A stretch of 30,748 nt of DNA from Peptococcaceae bacterium (GTDB taxonomy: Bacteria > Bacillota > Peptococcia > Peptococcales > Peptococcaceae): assembly GCA_900756555.1 (NCBI GenBank), contig CAAEKP010000112.1, positions 1-30,748 of the forward strand. The letters are read 5' to 3'. The position numbers and the translations under genes were made by a program. Below the pieces are notes generated by a model. It saw nothing but the letters and a program-made list of their open reading frames with translations. It searched no databases and was not told where the DNA came from. Shown piece by piece: positions 23,946-30,748 of this stretch (within the stretch, counting starts at the first letter, position 1; the number at the start of each line of letters is the position of its first letter).

Positions 23946-25253
23946 TTGGAATCGAAGAATCAGAAAAAAATTGTAGGGTTTCATACGCTGGGCTGCAAGG
24001 TGAATCAGAGTGAAACGGAAGCCATGACGGCGTTATTTTTAAATAGAGGATATCGGCTGGGTGAGTTTGAGGAATACTGTGATGTGTACGTTATTAACAC
24101 CTGTACGGTAACGCACGCGGGCGACCGTAAATCGCGGCAGATGATTCGGCGGGCCAAACATATCAATCCGCAGGCGGTTGTGGTGGTGACGGGCTGCTAT
24201 GCACAGACTTCGCCAGAAGATGTGGCTGCCATTGAGGATGTGGATATTATTTTGGGTACCAATAAACGCCATTTAATTGTAGATATGGTGGAGCAGTTCA
24301 GTGGCACGCAGCAGCAATTGGTAGATGAAAAAGATAGTTTAACTGACTTTGAAGAAATCAGCATGGAGCGGGTTATTCAGAAAGCGCGTGCTTATCTGAA
24401 AGTGCAGGAAGGCTGTGAACAGTTCTGCACCTACTGTATCATTCCGTATGCCCGTGGACCGCTGCGCAGCCGCAGTATGGAAAATACATTGCAGGAAGCG
24501 AAAAAATTAGAGCAGGCCGGGTTCCGGGAAATTATTCTGACAGGGATTCACCTGGGTGCTTATGGGAAAGAAACCGGCGAATATACCTTGGCTGATTTGT
24601 GCGAGATGCTGCTGCGGGAAACTTCGTTTGAACGCATTCGGCTCAGCTCAATAGAGCCTACTGAAGTGGATGATCATCTGCTGCGTTTATTTGCGGAAAA
24701 TCGCCGGATGTGCCGCCATCTGCATTTACCATTACAGGCTGGTGACGACAGCGTGCTGGAACGGATGCATCGGCCTTATGACACGGCGCAGTACCGGCAG
24801 GAAATGGCGCGGATTCGGGCGGCAGTGCCTGATATTGCCCTGAGTACCGATTTAATGGTAGGGTTTCCGGGTGAAACAGAAGAACAGTTTGATAACAGCT
24901 TACGTTTCTGCGATGAAATCGCATTTAGCAGTATGCATATTTTTAAATATTCACCGCGGGAAGGTACACCGGCGGCTACTTATCCAGATCAGGTCAGTAA
25001 TGAGGAAAAAGATCGCCGCAGTAAGCTGATGCAGGAAGTGGCGGAAAAAAATATGCTGCGTTATATGGAACAGCATATTGGACAGCGGGTGGACGTATTA
25101 ATAGAAGAACAGGACAGTCAGGGACAGTGGCTGGGGCACACCGATAACTATCTGCATGTTGCCGTGGCAGATACCTGCGAAAAAAATACAGTGGTTTCTG
25201 TAAAGTTAGAAGATATTGATGGAAAGTTAGTAAAAGGAAAACTTATTGATTAA
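23946..25253 (+). CDS. mtaB: tRNA t6A37 methylthiotransferase MtaB
   Basis: The 435-residue radical-SAM enzyme adds a methylthio group to t6A37 of tRNAs reading ANN codons. The N-terminal iron-sulfur cluster ligands are C17, C53 and C84. The radical-SAM cluster ligands are C157, C161 and C164 in CEQFCTYC. The end (about 375-435) fits a TRAM RNA-binding domain. GFHTLGCKVNQSE is typical of MtaB rather than MiaB. It starts at TTG, nine bases after AAAGGGG, and no ATG fits. Confidence 0.94.
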   Translation: MESKNQKKIVGFHTLGCKVNQSETEAMTALFLNRGYRLGEFEEYCDVYVINTCTVTHAGDRKSRQMIRRAKHINPQAVVVVTGCYAQTSPEDVAAIEDVDIILGTNKRHLIVDMVEQFSGTQQQLVDEKDSLTDFEEISMERVIQKARAYLKVQEGCEQFCTYCIIPYARGPLRSRSMENTLQEAKKLEQAGFREIILTGIHLGAYGKETGEYTLADLCEMLLRETSFERIRLSSIEPTEVDDHLLRLFAENRRMCRHLHLPLQAGDDSVLERMHRPYDTAQYRQEMARIRAAVPDIALSTDLMVGFPGETEEQFDNSLRFCDEIAFSSMHIFKYSPREGTPAATYPDQVSNEEKDRRSKLMQEVAEKNMLRYMEQHIGQRVDVLIEEQDSQGQWLGHTDNYLHVAVADTCEKNTVVSVKLEDIDGKLVKGKLID

Positions 25254-25268
25254 ATTGTATTTTGTATC

Positions 25269-25297
25269 TTGCTTTTATTACAGTAAGTCAGTAAAAT
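25269..25297 (+). promoter_or_regulatory. Promoter of the HIT-family gene
   Basis: TTGCTT (25269-25274), 17 bases and TAAAAT (25292-25297) lie about 30 bases before the HIT start codon. No terminator separates it from mtaB, so read-through may add to expression. Confidence 0.5.
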
Positions 25298-25327
25298 ATA
25301 GAATGGACTGTACAGGAGGTGAAACAC

Positions 25328-25669
25328 ATGGATTGTATTTTTTGTAAGATTGCGCAGAAGGAAATTCCATCCACAATTGTTTATGAAGATGAAGATGTCA
25401 TTGCATTTAATGATTTGAACCCAGAAGCTCCAGTGCATGTTTTGGTGATTCCAAAGAAGCATATTGAAAGCCTGAACACAGCAACAGCAGAGGATCAGCA
25501 GTTATTAGGAAAGATTATGCTGGCCATTCAAAAAATTGCGGCAGAGCAGGGTATTGCTGAAAATGGGTACCGTGTAGTGACAAACTGTGGTGTGCAAGGT
25601 GGTCAGACTGTTATGCATCTGCATTTTCACCTGATGGGTGGCAGAGAAATGTTATGGCCGGCAGGCTAA
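25328..25669 (+). CDS. HIT (histidine triad) family nucleotide-binding protein
   Basis: The 113-residue HINT-type protein begins DCIFCKIAQKEIPSTIVYED and carries the triad HLHFHL at 97-102, with H97, H99 and H101 around the phosphate-binding site. Such enzymes hydrolyse purine nucleoside phosphoramidates and aminoacyl-adenylates. The ATG at 25328 follows AGGAGGTG. A GTG at 25319 lies directly against the ribosome binding site. The gene is often next to rpsU in Firmicutes, as here. Confidence 0.93.
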   Translation: MDCIFCKIAQKEIPSTIVYEDEDVIAFNDLNPEAPVHVLVIPKKHIESLNTATAEDQQLLGKIMLAIQKIAAEQGIAENGYRVVTNCGVQGGQTVMHLHFHLMGGREMLWPAG

Positions 25670-25678
25670 TATAAGTTC

Positions 25679-25707
25679 TTGATTATTTGCAAAATATCTA
25701 GTATAAT
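25679..25707 (+). promoter_or_regulatory. Promoter of rpsU
   Basis: TTGATT (25679-25684), a 17-base spacer and consensus TATAAT (25702-25707), followed by a leader of about 73 bases. Confidence 0.7.
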
Positions 25708-25738
25708 AACATAGATGTTTTATTTGAAGGTCCCTATA

Positions 25739-25761
25739 ACAGCCGGGGAAGCTGCGGCTGT
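25739..25761 (+). other. Leader hairpin of rpsU
   Basis: ACAGCC pairs with GGCTGT around an 11-base GC-rich loop, with a competing pairing CAGC/GCTG. It lies about 25 bases before the start codon and may modulate S21 synthesis. Confidence 0.4.
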
Positions 25762-25785
25762 GTAGTATTGAGGGGAGGGAAAACC

Positions 25786-25971
25786 GTGGGAGAAGTACAT
25801 GTTGGAAAAACTGAATCTTTAGATAGCGCTCTTCGGAGATTTAAACGTTCTTGTCAGAAATCCGGCGTTTTAGCGGAATGCCGTAAACGTGAACATTATG
25901 AAAAACCAAGCGTAAAACGTAAAAAGAAATCGGAAGCAGCTAGAAAAAATAACAAGAGAAAATCTTTCTAA
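25786..25971 (+). CDS. rpsU: 30S ribosomal protein S21
   Basis: The 61-residue protein starts GEVHVGKTESLDSALRRFKR and ends in a very basic tail. S21 sits near the anti-Shine-Dalgarno region and aids initiation. The GTG at 25786 follows GGGGAGGG and gives the family N-terminus. Reading from further upstream would translate the ribosome binding site. A terminator follows. Confidence 0.96.
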   Translation: MGEVHVGKTESLDSALRRFKRSCQKSGVLAECRKREHYEKPSVKRKKKSEAARKNNKRKSF

Positions 25972-25987
25972 TTTTTTCTGTGACAAG

Positions 25988-26021
25988 AAGGGGTACTAGG
26001 TCAAACTGGTACCCTTTTTTT
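25988..26021 (+). terminator. Intrinsic terminator of rpsU
   Basis: GGGTACTAG pairs with CTGGTACCC (one G-U pair), extended by A-T pairs, and is followed by a run of seven T residues. Confidence 0.85.
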
Positions 26022-26154
26022 GTGCTTTGTTGCCGATAGTCCACAGAAACCGCTTGCTTAATATCTGAGTTGCGGATAATGAAACCCGGATAGTGAATTC
26101 ATCTACCCTTTTCTGTAAATATCTGCAAACAGAACAACACTTCTGCTTTTTTTG

Positions 26155-26183
26155 TGGTATAATGAACTTGTAAATATATTTAC
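26155..26183 (+). promoter_or_regulatory. Extended -10 promoter with a palindromic operator-like site
   Basis: TGG-TATAAT (26155-26163) is an extended -10 element without a good -35. The perfect 14-base palindrome GTAAATATATTTAC (26170-26183) covers the predicted start. With flanks it reads TTGTAAATATATTTACAC, three mismatches from the Rex consensus TTGTGAANNNNTTCACAA, but another repressor is equally possible. Confidence 0.5.
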
Positions 26184-26221
26184 ACAATACCGAAAAGCAG
26201 AGATAGAGGGAGCGTGTGGAT

Positions 26222-26992
26222 ATGCAAGAAGAAAAGATAATTTCGTTTAACCGTTATGCAGAAACAATAAGACAAAAAGAAAAAAACATGGGGTATCAGT
26301 GTTTTGCTACAGAGGATCGATTAGCAGGGTTTTGCGATTTATTGATTTGTGAGGCAGGGATGCAGGCGGCAGAAAGTTTTTCGTTGAAATTTACGCCGGA
26401 AGGGTTAATCCAACACAGATATCTGCACAGTGGGCGAGAAACCAATGCCTGGCTACAAGAGAGAAGCTATACTAAAATTACGTATTTGCAGGCTTTGGGA
26501 CTTTTGGGCGATGCTGTCCGACAGTGCTATAAATATAAGACACAGCAGTCATTGCAGGAGCCACGCTCTGTGCATTTGCAGCGCATCTGGAATGATGATT
26601 ATTATAATGAAGAAAGCAACTTGCGCTGGATGTTGTCCTGCCAGGATGAAATGACAATTTTGAAAACATATTTGTGCGCATTGGGTCATAAAGATGCGGC
26701 GTTAATTTATGATATGACGGTGGAGCAGGAGCGGGAAGAACAGAACCGGGAAGTATATGCTTATCAGTGGAGTCATGTGCTGGAGGACTTTGAAATATTC
26801 GACTTTGAAATAATGGAGCGTGTTGCGGAGCGAGGCAAGGAGGATCGCACGTTTTTTTTAACCATTTACGGAGAGTTAAATCGATATAAGGTACTGTCGG
26901 TAGATATGTGTTTGCGTATGGTGCGAGAGCAGGGATATCTGCGTATTTTAGGAGAACGTGTTTTAGAAGCACGACGCATATATAGCCGATAG
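26222..26992 (+). CDS. Uncharacterised cytoplasmic protein
   Basis: I do not recognise this 256-residue protein. It has no signal peptide and no membrane segment, and is rich in Glu, Arg, Tyr and aromatic residues. It looks mostly helical, with a run of hydrophobic-charged heptad-like segments from residue 150 (ILKTYLCALGHKDAALIYDM; EIFDFEIMERVAERGKEDR). It is flanked by its own promoter and a terminator, so it stands alone. The ATG at 26222, nine bases after GGGAG, is preferred over a GTG at 26216. The palindrome over the start site suggests repression. Confidence 0.75.
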   Translation: MQEEKIISFNRYAETIRQKEKNMGYQCFATEDRLAGFCDLLICEAGMQAAESFSLKFTPEGLIQHRYLHSGRETNAWLQERSYTKITYLQALGLLGDAVRQCYKYKTQQSLQEPRSVHLQRIWNDDYYNEESNLRWMLSCQDEMTILKTYLCALGHKDAALIYDMTVEQEREEQNREVYAYQWSHVLEDFEIFDFEIMERVAERGKEDRTFFLTIYGELNRYKVLSVDMCLRMVREQGYLRILGERVLEARRIYSR

Positions 26993-27014
26993 AAATAATA
27001 GCATAGGAGTTCAG

Positions 27015-27050
27015 AGCTGGGACAATAATAATTTTTTGTTCCAGCTTTTT
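27015..27050 (+). terminator. Intrinsic terminator of the uncharacterised gene
   Basis: AGCTGGGACAA pairs with TTGTTCCAGCT (one G-U pair) around a ten-base AT-rich loop and ends in a T-run. Confidence 0.85.
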
Positions 27051-27167
27051 ATGTACTACGAGGATTTTTTGTGCAGGCAGGGAAAAAAAGAATGCAACTG
27101 GAAAAAATATATGATATATTGATACTAAAGGCAGAACCAAAAATTTTGAAGATAGAGAGGAATAGCT

Positions 27168-27833
27168 ATGGCGAGAATCAGAAAAAAATCAAGCGTGCCG
27201 GTTTACACTGTAGCGGTAATTTGGATATTCTGGGCAACGTGTATGCCTATGTATAAAATCAGTCATTTTATCTGGTTGATTATTTGGTCTTTTATGGCGT
27301 ATAAATTAACCAGCTTTATCTGGCGAGGCAAATGGGTGGAAGTGGCAGAGCCGGAACCGGTGTATCAACCTACTGGCAATCAGGAATTAGATGAACTGAT
27401 TTTGCAGGGGCAAGAAGCGCTGCAGCAGATTAAAACATTGAAAGCGCAGATTAAAGATAAGAGAATGCAGGAAAAGATGACACAGCTGGAAACACTGGCG
27501 GGTAAAATTTTTGATCATGTGGCCAGAAATCCAGAGAAAGCGTCACAGATTCGCAAGTTTATGAATTACTATCTGCCTACCACGTTGAAATTGCTGCATA
27601 CTTATGCAGAAGTGTCCTCACAGGGTGTTCGCGGCAAAAATATTACCGCAACCATGAGCAAAATAGAAACCATCATGGATACTATTGTGACTGCGTTTGA
27701 AAAACAATTAGATAATCTGTTTGGTGCCGATGCCCTGGACATTTCCACAGACATTACTGTTTTGGAAGGAATGTTGCAGCGGGAAGGCTTAGCGGAAGAA
27801 CAGATAAACGGGGCAAAACAAATAATGAAATAG
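27168..27833 (+). CDS. XpaC-like membrane protein
   Basis: The 221-residue protein fits the XpaC / 5-bromo-4-chloroindolyl phosphate hydrolysis family, which usually precedes telA. Two hydrophobic segments near the N-terminus (about 10-27 and 31-51) anchor it. A helical cytoplasmic part follows, with QELDELILQGQEALQQIKTL, the conserved MNYYLPTTLKLLHTYAEV, and a C-terminal helix pair. The molecular role is not established. AGAGGA precedes the ATG. It is the first gene of the XpaC-TelA-LemA-TPM cluster, and I see no strong promoter in the 117 bases after the preceding terminator. Confidence 0.75.
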   Translation: MARIRKKSSVPVYTVAVIWIFWATCMPMYKISHFIWLIIWSFMAYKLTSFIWRGKWVEVAEPEPVYQPTGNQELDELILQGQEALQQIKTLKAQIKDKRMQEKMTQLETLAGKIFDHVARNPEKASQIRKFMNYYLPTTLKLLHTYAEVSSQGVRGKNITATMSKIETIMDTIVTAFEKQLDNLFGADALDISTDITVLEGMLQREGLAEEQINGAKQIMK

Positions 27834-27849
27834 AAGGATGGGATGTACA

Positions 27850-28977
27850 ATGACTAACGGAATACCAACATTAACCTTGGAACCACAGCTGGATGCAGCT
27901 GCGGCAGAAAAACCAAAGAAGGAAGCTGCGGAAGTAAAGATGGAAGAAACTGTACTGACTGCTGAAGAACAAAAAGTGGTAGATACTTTTGCACAGCAGA
28001 TTGACATCGCAAATGCCAATCAGGTTTTGATGTATGGCGCAGGCGCACAGAAAAATATTGCGGATTTTTCAGAGAGTGCGCTGAACAATGTGCGCACTAA
28101 AGATTTGGGTGAAATCGGCGATGCTTTGTCCAATTTGGTGGTGGAACTGAAAAGCTTTGACTTTGATGACAATGATGATAAAAAAGGCTTTTTCAGCAAT
28201 CTGTTCAAACGGGGCAAAAATCAGATGGATGAATTGAAAGCGCAGTACAGCAAAGTGGAAGGCAATGTGGAAAACATTACTGCAATTTTGGAACAACATC
28301 AGATTGCTTTGTTAAAAGATGTGGCGATGCTGGATGAAATGTACGCGTTGAATATGCAGTATTATAAAGAATTAACCATGTATATTTTAGCCGGACGGAA
28401 AAAGCTGGAACAGGTGCGCGGAACGGAACTGGAAACCTTGCGGCAAAAAGCAGCTGCAAGTGGCAGCGCTGAGGATGCGCAGGCATATAATGATATGGTG
28501 AATTTGTGCAACCGCTTTGAAAAGAAGCTGCATGATTTGGAATTGAGCCGGATGGTGTCCATTCAGATGGGGCCGCAAACTCGTTTGCTGCAAAATAACG
28601 ACGCTATGCTGGTGGAAAAAATTCAATCCTCACTGGTAAATACTATTCCATTGTGGAAAAGTCAGATGGTGCTGGCACTGGGGATGGAACATGCCCGCAA
28701 AGCAACAGCTGCGCAGTCCGCTGTATCAGAAATGACCAATGAACTGCTGCAAAAAAATGCCGAACTGCTCAAACAGGGCTCTGTGGATATTGCCCGGGAA
28801 GCAGAACGCAGTATCATTGATATCGAAACCTTGCAGCACACCAATGAACAGCTGATTTCTACGCTGGATGAAGTAATGCAGATTCAGAAAGACGGTGCTC
28901 AGAAACGGAAAGAAGCAGAGGCTGAATTGCGTCGTATTGAGGGTGAATTGAAAGCGAAATTAACAGAACTTCGTTGA
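27850..28977 (+). CDS. Toxic anion resistance (TelA) family protein
   Basis: The 375-residue, largely helical, soluble protein belongs to the TelA family, linked to tellurite and cell-envelope stress tolerance in other bacteria by an unknown mechanism. Typical parts are TFAQQIDIANANQVLMYGAGAQ near residue 40, VALLKDV-like helix QIALLKDVAMLDEMYALN, and QMVLALGMEHARKA near 270. The ATG at 27850 lies seven bases after GGATGGG and yields MTNGIPTLTLEPQ. The ATG at 27838 abuts the ribosome binding site. It lies 16 bases after the XpaC gene. Confidence 0.82.
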   Translation: MTNGIPTLTLEPQLDAAAAEKPKKEAAEVKMEETVLTAEEQKVVDTFAQQIDIANANQVLMYGAGAQKNIADFSESALNNVRTKDLGEIGDALSNLVVELKSFDFDDNDDKKGFFSNLFKRGKNQMDELKAQYSKVEGNVENITAILEQHQIALLKDVAMLDEMYALNMQYYKELTMYILAGRKKLEQVRGTELETLRQKAAASGSAEDAQAYNDMVNLCNRFEKKLHDLELSRMVSIQMGPQTRLLQNNDAMLVEKIQSSLVNTIPLWKSQMVLALGMEHARKATAAQSAVSEMTNELLQKNAELLKQGSVDIAREAERSIIDIETLQHTNEQLISTLDEVMQIQKDGAQKRKEAEAELRRIEGELKAKLTELR

Positions 28978-28994
28978 TAAGGTTGGGATAGAGT

Positions 28995-29540
28995 ATGAAA
29001 CAACTTTTAAAAAATCGAACAGCAGCTATTATCATTACTGCCGTTGTGATACTGCTGTCTACACTATTGGGTTCCCATCGCTCTCTGATTGCTGCTGCCT
29101 ATCCGGCAGAACGGTATTTTATTGAGGGAGAGGATGGCTACAGCATTCAGCGTGATCTGGATACCAGAGAGGGGTTAGCCAATAAATTGCTGGTAGTAGC
29201 AGCGCGTTATTTACTGTTAGATGATACTATGCTGCTGGATTTACAGGATGCGATTACAGCATTGCAGCAGGCGAATACCATTAGCGAGAAGTCAGCTGCC
29301 AATCAACAGCTGACTGCGGTGACAGAACGAATGGATCTCTATTTACAGGAGTATCCGCTCTCTACTGCTGATGAGCGGTATCGCATCAATATCCGCACAG
29401 ATTTGGCTTCCTGCAATCAAACAATCAGTCATAATGAATACAATCAGATGGCACTGAAGTATAACACAGAAGTGCTGGGAAAATTTCCGGCTAATGTGCT
29501 AAAGCAGATAACCGGCGTACCGGATTTAGAAACATTTTAA
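28995..29540 (+). CDS. LemA-like membrane-anchored protein
   Basis: The 181-residue protein has one N-terminal hydrophobic segment (about 11-28) and an extracytoplasmic helical domain. The ending YNQMALKYNTEVLGKFPANVLKQITG resembles the LemA family's final helix and tail, where YN repeats and a Phe-Pro turn are conserved. The match in the first half is weak, so it may be a divergent LemA. It lies directly before a TPM-domain gene, the usual partner of LemA. The ribosome binding site is poor (GGGATAGAG), suggesting coupling with telA, 17 bases upstream. Confidence 0.65.
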   Translation: MKQLLKNRTAAIIITAVVILLSTLLGSHRSLIAAAYPAERYFIEGEDGYSIQRDLDTREGLANKLLVVAARYLLLDDTMLLDLQDAITALQQANTISEKSAANQQLTAVTERMDLYLQEYPLSTADERYRINIRTDLASCNQTISHNEYNQMALKYNTEVLGKFPANVLKQITGVPDLETF

Positions 29541-29567
29541 GGGCAGCTTATGCAGAAAGGGATGCCT

Positions 29568-30527
29568 ATGAAATACAAAAATTATATAATTGTGCTCTTG
29601 CTGTGGTTGCTGCTGCTTCAGCCAACAACTGCGCTGGCAGTGGTAGAACCAACAAATGCGGGTTATGTAAACGATTATGCCAATGTGCTGAGCGACGAAA
29701 CAGAACAATACATTGTGGAGAAAAATCGTGCGTTGGATATCGCCACCGGCGCGCAAATAGTAGTTGTTACAGTAGATTTCCTAGATGGTATGGATATTGA
29801 GGAATATGCGTATACCCTGTTTAATGAATGGGGGATTGGCGATGCGGAAAAGAACAATGGTTTGTTACTGTTATTGGCAATCGGGGAGGAAAATTACTGG
29901 GCTGTGCAGGGAAAAGGGCTGGAAGGGGTTCTAAGTAGTGGTACATTGGGAGATTACCTGTATACGTATTTGGAACCGGACTTTGCTGCCGGTGATTATG
30001 ACGCAGGCGTGAGTCAGGTGTTTGATGCGTTTTATGCCTGGTTCAGCGATTATTATGAACTAAACGGGCAAATGGGTACCTCTGGCGAGGAAACGGTGCA
30101 GACCGTCCCCTCAGCGCAGCCAGCGCAACAACCGGACGAGGACAGGTCGTTACTCCCAGTGATTATTGTGCTATTGGTGATTGTGCTCATTATCAGCTTA
30201 AATAATCGGCGAAAGGACCGAAACCGCAAAAATAATAAATGGCATGGCGGCTCTGGCGGTGGAAGGATGGACGATGATGATTCAAGAACGGTAATCCCTC
30301 GTATGCCTCGACGCATTTATATACCACCCCATCAATCTGGACATAACCGGGACGATGGCGCGGATGTACTGGATGATTTATTTGGTGGCTTTGGCGGTGG
30401 TTCCAGCCGCGGTGGCGGTGCAGGGCGACGCTCTGGCGGATTCCCCGGCAGTTTTGGCGGATCTTCCGGAGGATTCGGTGGTTTTGGCGGCGGAAGTAGT
30501 CGGGGAGGCGGCGCAGGTCGCCGTTAA
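29568..30527 (+). CDS. TPM-domain secreted/membrane protein (YgcG-like)
   Basis: The 319-residue protein has a signal peptide (cleavage likely after ALA, residue 24), a TPM domain (about 31-165, opening VNDYANVLSDETEQYI and containing GNGLLLLLAIGE-like NNGLLLLLAIGEENYW), a membrane helix (195-211), and a Gly/Ser/Arg-rich cytoplasmic or unstructured tail. The ending GFGGGSSRGGGAGRR is present twice (274-288 and 305-319). TPM proteins pair with LemA, and phosphatase activity has been reported for some. The ATG at 29568 is seven bases after AGAAAGG; ATGs at 29550 and 29562 are less well placed. Confidence 0.85.
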   Translation: MKYKNYIIVLLLWLLLLQPTTALAVVEPTNAGYVNDYANVLSDETEQYIVEKNRALDIATGAQIVVVTVDFLDGMDIEEYAYTLFNEWGIGDAEKNNGLLLLLAIGEENYWAVQGKGLEGVLSSGTLGDYLYTYLEPDFAAGDYDAGVSQVFDAFYAWFSDYYELNGQMGTSGEETVQTVPSAQPAQQPDEDRSLLPVIIVLLVIVLIISLNNRRKDRNRKNNKWHGGSGGGRMDDDDSRTVIPRMPRRIYIPPHQSGHNRDDGADVLDDLFGGFGGGSSRGGGAGRRSGGFPGSFGGSSGGFGGFGGGSSRGGGAGRR

Positions 30528-30530
30528 GTA

Positions 30531-30559
30531 TTGACAGCTAAAGATGAATACGGTAAAAT
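30531..30559 (+). promoter_or_regulatory. Strong promoter of tuf
   Basis: Consensus TTGACA (30531-30536), a 17-base spacer and TAAAAT (30554-30559) start three bases after the stop codon of the TPM gene. No terminator lies between, so cluster transcripts may run into tuf. Confidence 0.75.
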
Positions 30560-30625
30560 GAAGGTGTATGTGAAGCGTGTAATGTTTAACAATAAATATT
30601 TATTTTTTTAGGAGGCTATTACAAA

Positions 30626-30748
30626 ATGGCAAAAGAAAAATACGAACGTACAAAACCGCATGTAAACATTGGTACCATTGGCCACGTAGACCATGGTAAA
30701 ACAACAACAACAGCAGCAATCACAGCAGTATTAGCACAGAGAGGTCTG
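30626..30748 (+). CDS. tuf: Elongation factor Tu (5' part, cut by window end)
   Basis: The first 41 residues are visible: AKEKYERTKPHVNIGTIGHV followed by DHGKTTTTAAITAVLA, with the GHVDHGKT P-loop of the GTPase domain. EF-Tu delivers aminoacyl-tRNA to the ribosome. AGGAGG lies ten bases before the ATG. The gene has its own promoter and is not next to rpsL, rpsG and fusA, so this may be one of two tuf copies or a separated single one. Confidence 0.97.
   Translation, partial: MAKEKYERTKPHVNIGTIGHVDHGKTTTTAAITAVLAQRGL

Noticed and set aside
26478..27140. Leftward open frame of 220 codons opposite the uncharacterised gene
   Set aside because: It runs through the terminator at 27015-27050, has no ribosome binding site and a Pro/His-rich shadow composition.

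Overview
The window is chromosomal DNA from a Gram-positive-lineage (Firmicutes) bacterium of moderate G+C. The most likely group is Negativicutes, near Phascolarctobacterium or Acidaminococcus. That guess rests on gene order, a zinc-type S14 and S4, an ecfA1-ecfA2-ecfT-truA-rplM-rpsI tail, strong AGGAGG ribosome binding sites with many GTG and TTG starts, and the accessory gene types. The genus is inference.

Layout. (1) Positions 1-4404 are accessory. They hold a hairpin-rich left edge, a leftward Rpn-family nuclease/transposase gene, a leftward ComK-like regulator gene, and a rightward four-gene cassette: DUF1659 protein, DUF2922 protein, SPP1-type holin, and a zinc N-acetylmuramoyl-L-alanine amidase. 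The intergenic region between the comK-like gene and the cassette carries divergent promoters, helically phased direct repeats and a palindrome at the start site. A 147-base inverted-repeat element sits between holin and amidase. (2) Positions 4405-19457 are the S10, spc and alpha ribosomal operons merged in the classical order, from rpsJ to rplQ, with secY, adk, map, infA and rpoA embedded. A folded leader lies in front of rpsJ. (3) Positions 19520-22768 encode the energising module of an ECF vitamin transporter (ecfA1, ecfA2, ecfT) and truA, entered through a terminator-like hairpin. (4) Positions 22906-23759 are rplM-rpsI with their own promoter, leader hairpin and terminator. (5) Positions 23946-25971 are mtaB (tRNA ms2t6A synthesis), a HIT protein and rpsU. 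(6) Positions 26222-30527 are an unrecognised gene with a palindromic operator-like site, then a cell-envelope cluster: XpaC-like, TelA-like, LemA-like and TPM-domain proteins. (7) The window ends in the first 41 codons of tuf, which has its own strong promoter.

The core of the window makes ribosomes, exports proteins and matures tRNA and nascent proteins. The most unusual part is the left end, where a competence-type regulator gene stands head to head with a holin/amidase lysis cassette that has no visible phage structural genes around it. I propose, as a hypothesis, a chromosomal lysis or wall-remodelling module linked to competence. No tRNA, rRNA or CRISPR array was seen.
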